A DNA stretch of 33,325 nt from Polaribacter marinus (GTDB lineage Bacteria > Bacteroidota > Bacteroidia > Flavobacteriales > Flavobacteriaceae). Positions 8,496 to 17,493 of the stretch are shown piece after piece; within the stretch, counting starts at the first letter, position 1; each line of letters opens with the position of its first letter. The notes under the pieces are model-generated. The model did not search any database and was not told the DNA's origin. It worked only from the letters and a program-made list of their open reading frames with translations. The stretch spans positions 1 through 33,325 of the forward strand of contig NZ_JAKQYM010000016.1 of assembly GCF_022662535.1 (NCBI RefSeq), given 5' to 3'. The position numbers and the translations under genes are program-made.

Positions 8496-11285
8496 TTAAA
8501 CTAATTTATATCTATCAGAACGCATTTTAAATGCTTTCTCACTTCCTTCCATAACATCACAAATCTCTTTCTTTATCTCTTCTCTTTCTACTGTACCTGA
8601 ATGTAAAACCGATGTGAATTGACTCTCAGAATCCATAGAGATAATATATTCAGCATCGCCATTAACAGGAATATTGGCATTATGAGTAACTACAATAATT
8701 TGTCTACTACCTTTGGCTACTTTTAATCTATCTACTATTAAATCATAGACTAACCTATTATCTAAATCATCTTCTGGTTGGTCTAATAATAATGGAATAG
8801 TACCAAATGAAAGTAAAAAAGTTAATATTGCTGTAGTACGTTGTCCTGCGGAAGCAGTAGACAGCGATTTAAACGTAACAGCGTTTTCAGGTTTATATTC
8901 CACAACTACTTCATCCTCTGGCATAAATAATTCTAATTCATCCATACCTGCATCAGTTATACCCTTAACAGCATTTTTAAAATGTCCTCCAACTATATCA
9001 GCATTATCATCAAAGAAATTCTTGCGGAATACATCTTTGACTTCTTTTATTTTCTGCTCTACGTTACCTTGAAAACATAACTCTTTTAGCTTTTTAAAAT
9101 CCTCTTCAAAAGATGTGTCTTTGCCAATAATCTTACGGACTTGTAACTCAAAACTTGTTTGATTTCTGAAAGGTTTAATTTTGACTCTAATTTTATCATC
9201 AGTTACATTATCATCAATAAACGTCTTACGGTTATCAGTTATGTCTTTAGATAATTGAACAAATTCTTCCTGATATTTGGCTCTTTCTATAAGTTCTAAA
9301 CGTTCTTTTTCTTTTATAACATCGAGTGCAACTAATTCTTCTTCCTTATCTTCAATATCTTTTGATATAGCTTCATATTGGTCTATGTTTTCTACGCCTT
9401 CTGCTTCAAGTTCAGCTTTCTTTACATCATAATTAGTTATCGCTGTAGTATATGCTTGCTTCCATTGTGAAGATGTTAATTTAGTTTCTAAATCAGTTTT
9501 TATTTGTGATATAGATGTTATTAGTGCTTCATACTCCGTTGCTTTTGTAGATAGAGCTTCTTTTACCTCAGATAAGATTGTTTTAAGTTCTTCTCTATTA
9601 CTTTCAGAAAAACCTGCTTCATCTGGTTGTTCAATATCAAACTCCGTTTTTAGACCATCTAATTGATTAGCTAATACTTGAATTTGTTCTTTATAATCGT
9701 TTAGTAATTTCTCTTCTTCCGCAAACGCTTTCTTTTCGGCCATTAATTCCTTAATGCCTGCCTTATCTAAAGTCTCTAACTTCTTTTTTAAGTCATCAAT
9801 ATCCGTTATTAATTTAAGTCTTGATTTTAAACTTACTTGATGTGTTCTGATAGTACTACAAGACTTCAAGAAATTCTCTTTAGCAACCTCCCTTTTATCC
9901 TTTAGTTGACTGATTTCCTCAACATTTAAATCAATTCTATCTAATAAAGCATTTGGGTCTTTTGAAATTTCAAATATTTGCTTTTGAGAATACTGTTCAA
10001 ACTCTAAAAAGTTTAAGAACTCTCCATTCTCAATCTCTACCCAAACTTCGTCAACTAATTTATGTATTTCAATAGTTTGATTAACCGAAGAACTTATATT
10101 TGATGCTTTTACACGATATAAAAAATCTTTACGAACAAACTCTACTTCAATAGTAGATACATCATTAAACACACCTATAGACTCTGTTCCTTTTACTTCA
10201 TTCGTTTTATAGAAACTATTATGCTCTTTTATTAACTCAGTAAAGTTTTCAAGATTACTTGTACGGTTAAATACACCTCTAATAAACCTTAAAATACTTG
10301 ATTTACCACTACCACGACCACCAATTATAGTATTTAATTGTGGATTGAATCCTATTTTAAAAGGTACTGTTCCTGTTAACGTAGTATTCATTATAGTTAT
10401 TGATTTTATCCAAAATTCAGGTTTATCTGTTATAGAAGTTGCATCTACAAAATCATTAACTATTCTATGTGATGGCAATAAAAATGCTTGTCTTAACCCT
10501 TCTAAAGAAGGTGTTTCGTCCATTTTTATATATGTGAATCTTGAACCAATACCATTTAAACCGTGTTTTGAATTTTTAGGTTCGTGTGGATTATCTGAAA
10601 AAGTTAATAATGCTAAATCACTTTCCTTAGATAGCTTTACTGTATTATACCACTTCTTCGCAGTAGCCTCATCTATAGGTAATGGTGAGTTTTCATAATA
10701 ATCGTTTAGATAAGGTAGAACAGTTTTAATATTAGCATTAGTAAATTCATTTTCATTAAAAATTTTATGCACAACCTGAACAGCATTTATATCATTACGT
10801 TTATAAAATTCTAAAAGATTCTGATTACCTAACGACTCTAAACCATTAAATTCATCAATATGTGCAGGAATTACCATTGCATCATTATTGAATGCTATAT
10901 CTGCTACCTCATTAATACTTTTGACAGTTTTAGCTAATTCATTTCCAAAATCGTCTCTCTTAATTTCACATTGAATAAGAAAATCTCCAACATCTGTGGC
11001 TTTTTTAGAAGGGTCAAATAATATTAATAAATGAACTTTAGAACTATCACAAGTAATTTCAACACCAGGGAAGATTGTTAAGTTAGTAGTTTTAGCTACT
11101 TCTTGAATTTCTTCAATGCCATTTGGACTATTGTGATCTGTAACTGCAACACAATCTAAACCTTGTTCAATTGCTCTATCAACCCATTGTTGCGCTGTTA
11201 CTTCTCTATCTTGAAAACATCTACTTGCAGTTGTATGCAAATGTAAATCGCACTTATACCACCTTGCTCCGTTAAAATCTTGCAT
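8496..11285 (-). CDS. PHP-domain / SMC-like ATPase (TrlF-like)
   Basis: 929 aa. The N-terminal PHP phosphoesterase domain has the metal-binding motifs DLHLHT (13-18), TDHN (49-52), PAHID near 141 and the later SDNPHEPKN. It is followed by an SMC/Rad50-like ATPase: Walker A GGRGSGKSS near 321, coiled coil from about 455 to 720 (long Lys/Glu-rich heptads), signature ASAGQRTT near 812, Walker B LLLDQPEDDLDN near 833 and H-loop VVTHNANI. This PHP-plus-ATPase architecture is what databases call TrlF-family, usually found next to restriction systems. The PHP part is the likely nuclease or phosphoesterase and the ATPase the sensor or motor. It lies 8 bp after res and 6 bp before the PtuA-like gene. 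Whether it works alone or with the type III enzyme cannot be told. Confidence 0.8.
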   Translation of the reverse strand: MQDFNGARWYKCDLHLHTTASRCFQDREVTAQQWVDRAIEQGLDCVAVTDHNSPNGIEEIQEVAKTTNLTIFPGVEITCDSSKVHLLILFDPSKKATDVGDFLIQCEIKRDDFGNELAKTVKSINEVADIAFNNDAMVIPAHIDEFNGLESLGNQNLLEFYKRNDINAVQVVHKIFNENEFTNANIKTVLPYLNDYYENSPLPIDEATAKKWYNTVKLSKESDLALLTFSDNPHEPKNSKHGLNGIGSRFTYIKMDETPSLEGLRQAFLLPSHRIVNDFVDATSITDKPEFWIKSITIMNTTLTGTVPFKIGFNPQLNTIIGGRGSGKSSILRFIRGVFNRTSNLENFTELIKEHNSFYKTNEVKGTESIGVFNDVSTIEVEFVRKDFLYRVKASNISSSVNQTIEIHKLVDEVWVEIENGEFLNFLEFEQYSQKQIFEISKDPNALLDRIDLNVEEISQLKDKREVAKENFLKSCSTIRTHQVSLKSRLKLITDIDDLKKKLETLDKAGIKELMAEKKAFAEEEKLLNDYKEQIQVLANQLDGLKTEFDIEQPDEAGFSESNREELKTILSEVKEALSTKATEYEALITSISQIKTDLETKLTSSQWKQAYTTAITNYDVKKAELEAEGVENIDQYEAISKDIEDKEEELVALDVIKEKERLELIERAKYQEEFVQLSKDITDNRKTFIDDNVTDDKIRVKIKPFRNQTSFELQVRKIIGKDTSFEEDFKKLKELCFQGNVEQKIKEVKDVFRKNFFDDNADIVGGHFKNAVKGITDAGMDELELFMPEDEVVVEYKPENAVTFKSLSTASAGQRTTAILTFLLSFGTIPLLLDQPEDDLDNRLVYDLIVDRLKVAKGSRQIIVVTHNANIPVNGDAEYIISMDSESQFTSVLHSGTVEREEIKKEICDVMEGSEKAFKMRSDRYKLV

Positions 11286-11293
11286 ATATAATT

Positions 11294-13939
11294 CTATTTC
11301 ATATCCTTTAATATATCTATCAATTCTGCTACTGTTCTTGCACCATCTAACTTATCGCTTTTGAAAACCATAAAGTAGCGGTAATTATCTCCAGCTTTAC
11401 TTGCCCACTTTTCGCCTAAGCGTAATTTCTGTTGACTGTCTGAACCATCTAAATGGTCTCCTTTTGTTTCTACTAAAATGGTTTTACCATTCTTCATTTT
11501 TACAATAAAGTCTGGATAGTGATTTACAAAACCGTTTATTAATAATCCCTTACCACGTTCTAAGTTTCTATGCCAGTAAACAACACTATCAAGATTAGCT
11601 ACTTCATTAATGACTTGCCTTTCAAAATCATTCATTTCGCCTTCTTCTATGTAGAGGTTTTTAGTGATTCCTTTAAGCGTATTTTTTGGACTAATCTTTT
11701 TAGAAAACTTAAATGAAGGCTGACATAAAACAGTTCCTTTATCTAATAGAATATCAAACTGCTTTTCCATATGTTGGTTAGACAATTCAGTAATTCTATT
11801 TTTTATAATTTTAGCATAGAAAGGTTCATTATTAGTGATTTCAGCAATTTTATCACTATTTAAATTTTCAATAATTTTCTTTATATAAGCAATTATTTGA
11901 GGTTCTGGTATTTGGTCTATCTTCTTTATGATTTTAGTAATACGACCTGCAATTTGATTTATCTTTTGTTCCGGTGTTAATGTAGATAGATATTCTGCAA
12001 ATGCTTCTTTTACGTGATTATCTACGTATTTATACTCTGGAACATATTCATCTTTTCTACCCTCTGCGAGATCTATACTTGCCATCTTAGATGCTGTACG
12101 AGTTAGGTCTATATCACTATTCTGCTTATCCAATTCAAAACCATCTAATAATAGATTTTTAGTTAGTGGAATAAGATTATCTGGCTCTATAAGTGAAGGC
12201 GCTGTTTTAATGTGAAATGTTGGTATTACTTCTTTATTTGCATCTTCTTTAAAAACCTCTTTGATTGGGAATGATTTTATCTTTTCTTTCAATTCGGTAG
12301 GTATTAAATTATCTTCTTTTTCCAATTCTTCCATCTTCTTTTCAAACTCTGCATTAGTATCACCTGCAAGCTTTAAGATGTCTTCTAATTGACTTGTACC
12401 TTTTTCTGATTCTGTAAGTTGCTTTACATCATCTACATTAATTGTAACTTCTGTATCATCATTATCATTATTTGAAGTTGAAGGCTGTTCTTGTTCTTTA
12501 CCAAACAAATCTTCAAAACTACCTTTACCAGTAGAAGTATCAATTTTAGATTCTATTTGCTGTTCTTTTACTCTATAATCTTTTGCACTAAATCCCGACT
12601 TATTTAGACCTAAAATAATTTTATCTAAAGTATCTAAGAAGTTATTAGATGAAGTAAACACATAAGAGTAATTCAATAAATCTTCTTTATGCTTAGTTAC
12701 ATAAGGCAATCGTAATACTCTACCTAAAATCTGCTCTACATCTATAGATGAAGATTTATTTGCCAATGATGCTAACACATAAGCAAAAGGACAATCCCAA
12801 CCTTCTTTTAAAGCATTTACAGTAATAATATAGCGTACTTCACAATCACGACTTAATAAATCTAAATTTTTAATTTCGTCTTTATTTGCTGTCTTAATCT
12901 TAATTTGACTTTCTGGAATACCTATTTCCATAAGACTACTTTTAATCTTATCAAATGTGATATTATCGTCTTTAGTTTTGGGTTGTGCTTGAAATAATAC
13001 AATAGGTCTTATATACTTACCACCATTTGCCTCTTGTGTTTTAGCTTTAGCCTCTAAAGTCTTTTGCATTTGTATTGCACTACTCAACACCTCTGTAGTA
13101 TCTTGATGATTGTAAACAATAACAGGTAGTTTTACCATATTGTTTTTCTTCAACTTAATAGCATCTACAAAACTTATGATATTACTCTTATTACGTGGTG
13201 TAGCAGTTAAATCGAATATGAAACTTGGATTGATATTATTTAACATCTCTATCCTTAAATCTGCTTCAAAATTATGACTTTCGTCTATTACTATAACAGG
13301 ATTAAGATATGCTATAACTTGAATTAATGCAGTATCATCAACATTATCAAGATTTGCTTTTAAGTCTCTAAAATGAGACACAAACTCTGCTAAATTTTCA
13401 TTTTCTCTATATGCTCTTGGTAAGCCTTTTCTAACTGTTTCTACAAAAGACTGTACACTTAATACTAAAATGCTTAATTGCTCTTTAACCTCTACAGGAT
13501 TGAATCCTTGACCAAATAACAACGCTTCTTTATCATAGACTTTTACATTACCATTGAAATGTGCATCTATCTTTTGTCTGTATGGATGCGAAGTATCTTT
13601 TAGATTTTTATATGTCTGTTTTAAGATTGTATCTGAAGGTACAAACCATACAACTACTTGTGGCTTATCTAAAGGAAAGCTATCGAAGATAGGTTTTAAA
13701 GCATTACAGGCTATAAATGTTTTACCACCTGCTGTTGGTACTTTTACGGTAACTCTTGGTACACCTTTAATAGAATTATCATAAGGTCTTAGAAAATCAT
13801 CTTCTAAAGACTGTACAGATATTCCTTTACTTTCCCAAAAGTTAGAAAATGCATTACTAAGATGCCTTGTCGTATCAAGCTCTTCTATAAACTGAGTAAG
13901 GTCATTTATAACCTCTTGTTGGTATTTTTTTAATTCCAT
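11294..13939 (-). CDS. res: type III restriction enzyme, Res subunit
   Basis: 881 aa. Superfamily 2 helicase motifs are in order: Walker A PTAGGKT at 68-74, motif II VIDESHNFE near 217, motif III DLTATPRN near 245, ALKEGWDCP near 380 and motif VI QILGRVLRLP near 407. The C-terminal domain has the PD-(D/E)xK nuclease signature: YPDFIV, then ILVETKG, near residues 808-825. Length and order fit type III Res. Res with Mod translocates from unmethylated sites and cuts when two complexes meet. It starts 2 bp after the mod stop codon. A Lys/Glu/Asp-rich linker with NNDNDDTE at about 490 separates helicase and nuclease halves. Target sequence is set by Mod and cannot be read from Res. Confidence 0.92.
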   Translation of the reverse strand: MELKKYQQEVINDLTQFIEELDTTRHLSNAFSNFWESKGISVQSLEDDFLRPYDNSIKGVPRVTVKVPTAGGKTFIACNALKPIFDSFPLDKPQVVVWFVPSDTILKQTYKNLKDTSHPYRQKIDAHFNGNVKVYDKEALLFGQGFNPVEVKEQLSILVLSVQSFVETVRKGLPRAYRENENLAEFVSHFRDLKANLDNVDDTALIQVIAYLNPVIVIDESHNFEADLRIEMLNNINPSFIFDLTATPRNKSNIISFVDAIKLKKNNMVKLPVIVYNHQDTTEVLSSAIQMQKTLEAKAKTQEANGGKYIRPIVLFQAQPKTKDDNITFDKIKSSLMEIGIPESQIKIKTANKDEIKNLDLLSRDCEVRYIITVNALKEGWDCPFAYVLASLANKSSSIDVEQILGRVLRLPYVTKHKEDLLNYSYVFTSSNNFLDTLDKIILGLNKSGFSAKDYRVKEQQIESKIDTSTGKGSFEDLFGKEQEQPSTSNNDNDDTEVTINVDDVKQLTESEKGTSQLEDILKLAGDTNAEFEKKMEELEKEDNLIPTELKEKIKSFPIKEVFKEDANKEVIPTFHIKTAPSLIEPDNLIPLTKNLLLDGFELDKQNSDIDLTRTASKMASIDLAEGRKDEYVPEYKYVDNHVKEAFAEYLSTLTPEQKINQIAGRITKIIKKIDQIPEPQIIAYIKKIIENLNSDKIAEITNNEPFYAKIIKNRITELSNQHMEKQFDILLDKGTVLCQPSFKFSKKISPKNTLKGITKNLYIEEGEMNDFERQVINEVANLDSVVYWHRNLERGKGLLINGFVNHYPDFIVKMKNGKTILVETKGDHLDGSDSQQKLRLGEKWASKAGDNYRYFMVFKSDKLDGARTVAELIDILKDMK

Positions 13940-13941
13940 TC

Positions 13942-15702
13942 TTAGAAACGTTTTATATCTCTTGGTATTTTTTTGAATATGATGTTTTTGTTAAGCATAT
14001 AGGCTTCATCAAGTAAACAGATGTCTGCATAAATAATGTATTGTTCTTGCAATTCTGAAATGATACCTAAACTATTATTATCTAAAGTGGTTAAACTATC
14101 TTTTTCGTAATAGAAATAGTAGCCTGTATCCTGATAATTATCTAATAGATATTTGCCTTCTTTAGATTGTTGTCTTGTAAGTGGTTGCTTAGTCTCGGTA
14201 TAATAGATGTAATTCCTTATTTTATCTTCTCCTACTTCTTCATTAAGATTTTCATCATCTTTAAATATTGGTTTTCCTAATTCGTAATAATCGAATGAAC
14301 CGCCAATACCTTCTGTTTTACCAGAAACCATTTTTTCGCCAACTATAGAAATTGCACCATTATTATCTGTTAATGCAACTTTTGAATATTGAGTATCATT
14401 TTTATAATCTTCATATTGCTTTATAATTTTATCAGCTTTTTTTAGATTTGTTATATTTATTGAATACTCTTTTAAAATATCTTTTTGTTTACCACTAAAA
14501 TCATAGCCCTGAATTACTTTTTTTATTCTTGTTGCTGTAATACTATCTGCATAATCTTCTAACTCAACCATTATAAACTTACGATTACCACCATCTTTTT
14601 TATTAAGGTTTAATACTGCGTGAGCAGTTGAAGCTGTACCTGCAAAAGAATCTAAGATTATAGCATTAGGATTGTTTCGTAAACTCAAAATCTTTTCCAT
14701 TAAAGAAGTTGGTTTAGGTGTTTCAAATGGAAGTTTAGACTTAGGAAACAACATTTTAATTTCCTTCTTTGCATCTTGAGTATGACCAACCTCAGAATAT
14801 GGCCATACAGTCATTGGTGTAATACCGTCCTTTACTTCCGTTAAAAATTTCTTGACAGAAGGAACTGCGTCACCGTTATTTCCAAACCAAATTCTTTTAT
14901 CATTTAAAAACTCCTTAAACCTTGTTTCAGTCAAAACCCAACACCTACCTTGTGGCGGGTAAACTACTCTACCTGATGGTGTAGTTATAGGATATAATTT
15001 ATCTTCAATTACTGGCGCTACAGATAAGTCCGAAGACTTCCATACGCCTCTAATATCATTATCCTGATTATCATATCTATCATTTGCATCCTCAGAACGA
15101 GGTAGCAAAAGCTCAACCTGATTTTTATTTTTCGCATAGCAAACAACAAAATCGTGATTCAAAGAAAAACGTTTTTTAGTATTAACAGGGGAATAAGCTC
15201 TTTGCCAAATAACATTATTTAAAAAGTTATTAGGACCAAATATTAAATCCAACATTGGCTTCAAATTACCGTGTTCATTATCGTCTATTGAGCAATAAAA
15301 TACACCATCATCTTTCAATAGTTTATGAAGTAGTTTTATTCTTGGGTACATCATACATAACCATTTGTCGTGGCGTGTTAAGTCCTCTCCATCTTCTCCA
15401 ACAACTTCTCCTAACCATTTTTGAATCTTGGGATGTTTTACGTTATCGTTATACACCCATTTTTCTTTACCCGTATTGTATGGTGGGTCTATATAAATCA
15501 TATCTACACGACCTTCATATTCAGGTAGCAAAGCCTTTAATGCTTCAAGGTTATCTCCGTGAATTATTTTGTTACCACTATTGGTTTCCTTTTTTGATTG
15601 TCCTTTTTCATTATAGCCATACTTATGTTCTAATATTTTGTATGGCACATCTTGATGATGACTAACTACTTTATCTTTTCCTATCCAATTTAGTGTTGGC
15701 AT
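13942..15702 (-). CDS. mod: type III DNA adenine methyltransferase, Mod subunit
   Basis: 586 aa. Beta-class N6-adenine methyltransferase: motif IV DPPYNTG at 72-78 comes before the AdoMet motif DSFAGTAST near 352. The N-terminus (KIIHGDNLEALKALLPEYEGRVDMIYIDPPY, split around residues 45-75) is typical of type III Mod. Methylation of one strand marks host sites and protects from Res. The region between the two motifs, about 150-340, should hold the target-recognition domain. I saw no simple repeats in the gene that would suggest phase variation. It follows the XRE gene by 13 bp and precedes res by 2 bp, so both are probably cotranscribed under the XRE regulator. Confidence 0.92.
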   Translation of the reverse strand: MPTLNWIGKDKVVSHHQDVPYKILEHKYGYNEKGQSKKETNSGNKIIHGDNLEALKALLPEYEGRVDMIYIDPPYNTGKEKWVYNDNVKHPKIQKWLGEVVGEDGEDLTRHDKWLCMMYPRIKLLHKLLKDDGVFYCSIDDNEHGNLKPMLDLIFGPNNFLNNVIWQRAYSPVNTKKRFSLNHDFVVCYAKNKNQVELLLPRSEDANDRYDNQDNDIRGVWKSSDLSVAPVIEDKLYPITTPSGRVVYPPQGRCWVLTETRFKEFLNDKRIWFGNNGDAVPSVKKFLTEVKDGITPMTVWPYSEVGHTQDAKKEIKMLFPKSKLPFETPKPTSLMEKILSLRNNPNAIILDSFAGTASTAHAVLNLNKKDGGNRKFIMVELEDYADSITATRIKKVIQGYDFSGKQKDILKEYSINITNLKKADKIIKQYEDYKNDTQYSKVALTDNNGAISIVGEKMVSGKTEGIGGSFDYYELGKPIFKDDENLNEEVGEDKIRNYIYYTETKQPLTRQQSKEGKYLLDNYQDTGYYFYYEKDSLTTLDNNSLGIISELQEQYIIYADICLLDEAYMLNKNIIFKKIPRDIKRF

Positions 15703-15715
15703 ATTTACTTACTTA

Positions 15716-15907
15716 TTAAATCTTTGTAACTAATAATTCTTTTGCGTCTACCTGTAAGATTGTTGCAATCTTGTACAAGGTTTCTAAACTTGGTTGCGTG
15801 CGGTTTTGCACATAACCATTAACTGTATTGAAACTCTTGCCTAATCGCTCTGCAAGCCATACTTGCTTAATACCTTTATCTTCCAGAACTTCTTTTATTC
15901 TGTTCAT
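15716..15907 (-). CDS. XRE/Cro-type regulator of the restriction operon
   Basis: 63-aa protein that is a single HTH_3 domain: KQVWLAERLGKSFNTVNGY and QNRTQPSLETLYKIATIL give the standard five-helix fold over residues 4-60. It lies 13 bp upstream of mod and in the same direction. Small XRE proteins in this position usually act as controller or repressor, delaying or limiting expression of the restriction genes. A near-perfect 16-bp palindrome at 15928-15943, about 20 bp before its start, is a candidate operator. First gene of the defence operon. Confidence 0.85.
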   Translation of the reverse strand: MNRIKEVLEDKGIKQVWLAERLGKSFNTVNGYVQNRTQPSLETLYKIATILQVDAKELLVTKI

Positions 15908-15927
15908 AAATCTATCTTTTAGACCCT

Positions 15928-15943
15928 ATAAATATACATTTAT
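15928..15943. promoter_or_regulatory. candidate operator of the XRE regulator
   Basis: ATAAATATACATTTAT is palindromic at 14 of 16 positions and sits just upstream of the XRE start codon, overlapping where a promoter should lie. Symmetric AT-rich sites are typical for small Cro-like dimers. Based on symmetry and position only. Confidence 0.4.
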
Positions 15944-16121
15944 CTGCTTAAAAATACACCGTTTTGCGTTATGTTTTTATACATAATTTTATATTACAAT
16001 ACTGTTTTATAAGATTGATAAGGGTTGTAGAAGATTCTTATTTATGCTATTAGGCTTGTACCAAAAAGAGAACTTTATTTTTACCCTTGTTTTAGACTAT
16101 ACTACACGTCTTAAAAATGGC

Positions 16122-17027
16122 TTAATTATTAATCGAAAAATCAATTTTAGATTTTAGTTTATCTATTACTATATTTTCTTGTGTAGTATCTTGATATTTA
16201 GTTAGTAATTTCAGAAACTGACCACGCTCTTTTTTATGGGTTTCCTTATGATGCTGTTTCATTGCTTTAGCAGAATCTTCATAATTCATATAACCATATA
16301 AGCGTGTTTCTTTAGTTGACCATTTAGAGAAATTGAGATTGGTTTTCTTTTTTATGCTTGCATAAAAATTGAGCAATTCGTTTGCGAGTAATCGGTATTT
16401 TATAGGGTCTATTAAATCTTGAACAGTATATAATCCTATGGGATTTGTACGATTATTAAAATACCTGTTATTGCCTTTTAACTCTACACGCATTAACTTA
16501 TTCAGTAGCTTTATACCTGTGGTCTTTTGGGCTTCAAATGTTTTGTTATAGGCTTTAAATTTGTAATTGGTTTTCCTAATTTCTTTACCATATATAACAT
16601 TTCCTTTTATCATTGGAATAGGTAAAGTGCCTTTATAATCTAACCATCTATCTGTTTCTTGCGTGGTATCGTGATTAATTACTACACCAACATCTGCTCT
16701 TAATAGTGTGGTTTTATAAATATCTATTGGAAGATTACTATTGAGTTTGTCAAGCGCAGTCAAAACCTGCGAAAATGTAAAATCTTGATAATTGTTACCC
16801 ATATAGAATTTTTGTAATGAATTTTCTATTTGCAACTCACTTCCATATAATTTAAGATGAATATTATTCAACTCTGTTTGGTAACCTATTACGTATGCAT
16901 TTTTATTCTGAATAGGACGCCATAAGAAATCTGCCCATTTTAAATTTTTAAGCTCTCCTGCTAAAAATTCATTGGGTAGATTATCTATTATAATTTTAGA
17001 TTTAATGGTATCGTACAAAGTAGCCAA
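16122..17027 (-). CDS. replication initiator, phage/plasmid type (pII/CRI-like)
   Basis: 301 aa. Sequence pattern resembles replication initiators of filamentous-phage type: LLRADVGVVINHD near residue 105, YNKTFEAQ near 158 (compare YdKxxE) and LMRVELKGN near 175. No classic HUH doublet is obvious to me, so the family call is moderate. Such proteins nick an origin to start rolling-circle replication. Their presence implies an excised circular form that replicates. ATG at 17027 is 49 bp after the HTH_17 gene, with an intrinsic terminator between them, so read-through or a separate promoter would control its level. The gene-free repeat region at 1760-3001 is the candidate origin. Confidence 0.5.
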   Translation of the reverse strand: MATLYDTIKSKIIIDNLPNEFLAGELKNLKWADFLWRPIQNKNAYVIGYQTELNNIHLKLYGSELQIENSLQKFYMGNNYQDFTFSQVLTALDKLNSNLPIDIYKTTLLRADVGVVINHDTTQETDRWLDYKGTLPIPMIKGNVIYGKEIRKTNYKFKAYNKTFEAQKTTGIKLLNKLMRVELKGNNRYFNNRTNPIGLYTVQDLIDPIKYRLLANELLNFYASIKKKTNLNFSKWSTKETRLYGYMNYEDSAKAMKQHHKETHKKERGQFLKLLTKYQDTTQENIVIDKLKSKIDFSINN

Positions 17028-17047
17028 TGCATAAGCATAAGAACCTC

Positions 17048-17083
17048 AAAAAGAAAAACGCTAAAAACCGAAGTTATTAGCGT
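17048..17083 (-). terminator. intrinsic terminator between HTH_17 and replication initiator genes
   Basis: On the minus strand the hairpin ACGCTAA (77-83) / TTAGCGT (58-64), with arms 17077-17083 and 17058-17064 and a 12-nt loop, is followed by TTTTTCTTTTT. It overlaps the HTH_17 stop codon, so it should limit transcription into the initiator gene. Confidence 0.7.
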
Positions 17084-17361
17084 GTCTTTTTAAATGCCTT
17101 ATTATAGTTCTTATTTAAAAGCGTTTGTACATCTGACATACGGTAATATATTTTATTCCCTATTTGAGAGAATGATATTTTACCTTCATCACGCCACGTT
17201 TGAGCGGTGCGCTTGCTTATATTCATAAGCTGTAAAAAGTCTGCATTATCTAAAAATACATCTTGTGGTTTTTTAGATGTATCTGAGATTGTAGATTTGA
17301 TTTCGTCAATACGCCCTATAAGTTCTTGGTATTGGTCTTTAGATAAAATTACTGCTTCCAT
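17077..17361 (-). CDS. HTH_17 (MerR/excisionase-like) DNA-binding protein
   Basis: 94 aa. The C-terminal half, residues 36-85, is a winged helix of the HTH_17 type: FLQLMNISKRTAQTWRDEGK, then the wing SFSQIGNKIYYRMSDVQTLL. This family is frequent beside integrases in Bacteroidota elements and includes excisionases and regulators. The N-terminal 30 residues look like a short coiled coil (QYQELIGRIDEIKSTI). It lies between the 423-aa protein and the initiator. A perfect 14-bp palindrome at 17439-17452 lies upstream and may be its binding site. An excisionase role is inferred from context only. Confidence 0.75.
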   Translation of the reverse strand: MEAVILSKDQYQELIGRIDEIKSTISDTSKKPQDVFLDNADFLQLMNISKRTAQTWRDEGKISFSQIGNKIYYRMSDVQTLLNKNYNKAFKKTR

Positions 17362-17438
17362 AAATGCTGTTTTTGAGTGTTAAACAATTAATTATGGTGT
17401 AAATTTGCGTAATAGAGTAACACTAAAACAGTTACATA

Positions 17439-17452
17439 GGGTTATATAACCC
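17439..17452. promoter_or_regulatory. perfect 14-bp palindrome upstream of the HTH_17 gene
   Basis: GGGTTATATAACCC is a perfect palindrome in the 132-bp gap between the 423-aa gene and HTH_17. It lacks a following T-run, so an operator or recombination-control site is likelier than a terminator. Confidence 0.4.
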
Positions 17453-17493
17453 CATCCAAAACCCTTATTACCATTGAGTTTATAGCGATAAAA

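Noticed and set aside
15255..15665. 136-aa plus-strand ORF
   Set aside because: Antisense shadow of the well-supported mod gene. Composition is unlike a real protein.
3002..15907. BREX or DISARM system
   Set aside because: No PglZ, BrxC, DrmA/B or phospholipase-D genes. The methyltransferase and helicase-nuclease form a standard type III pair.
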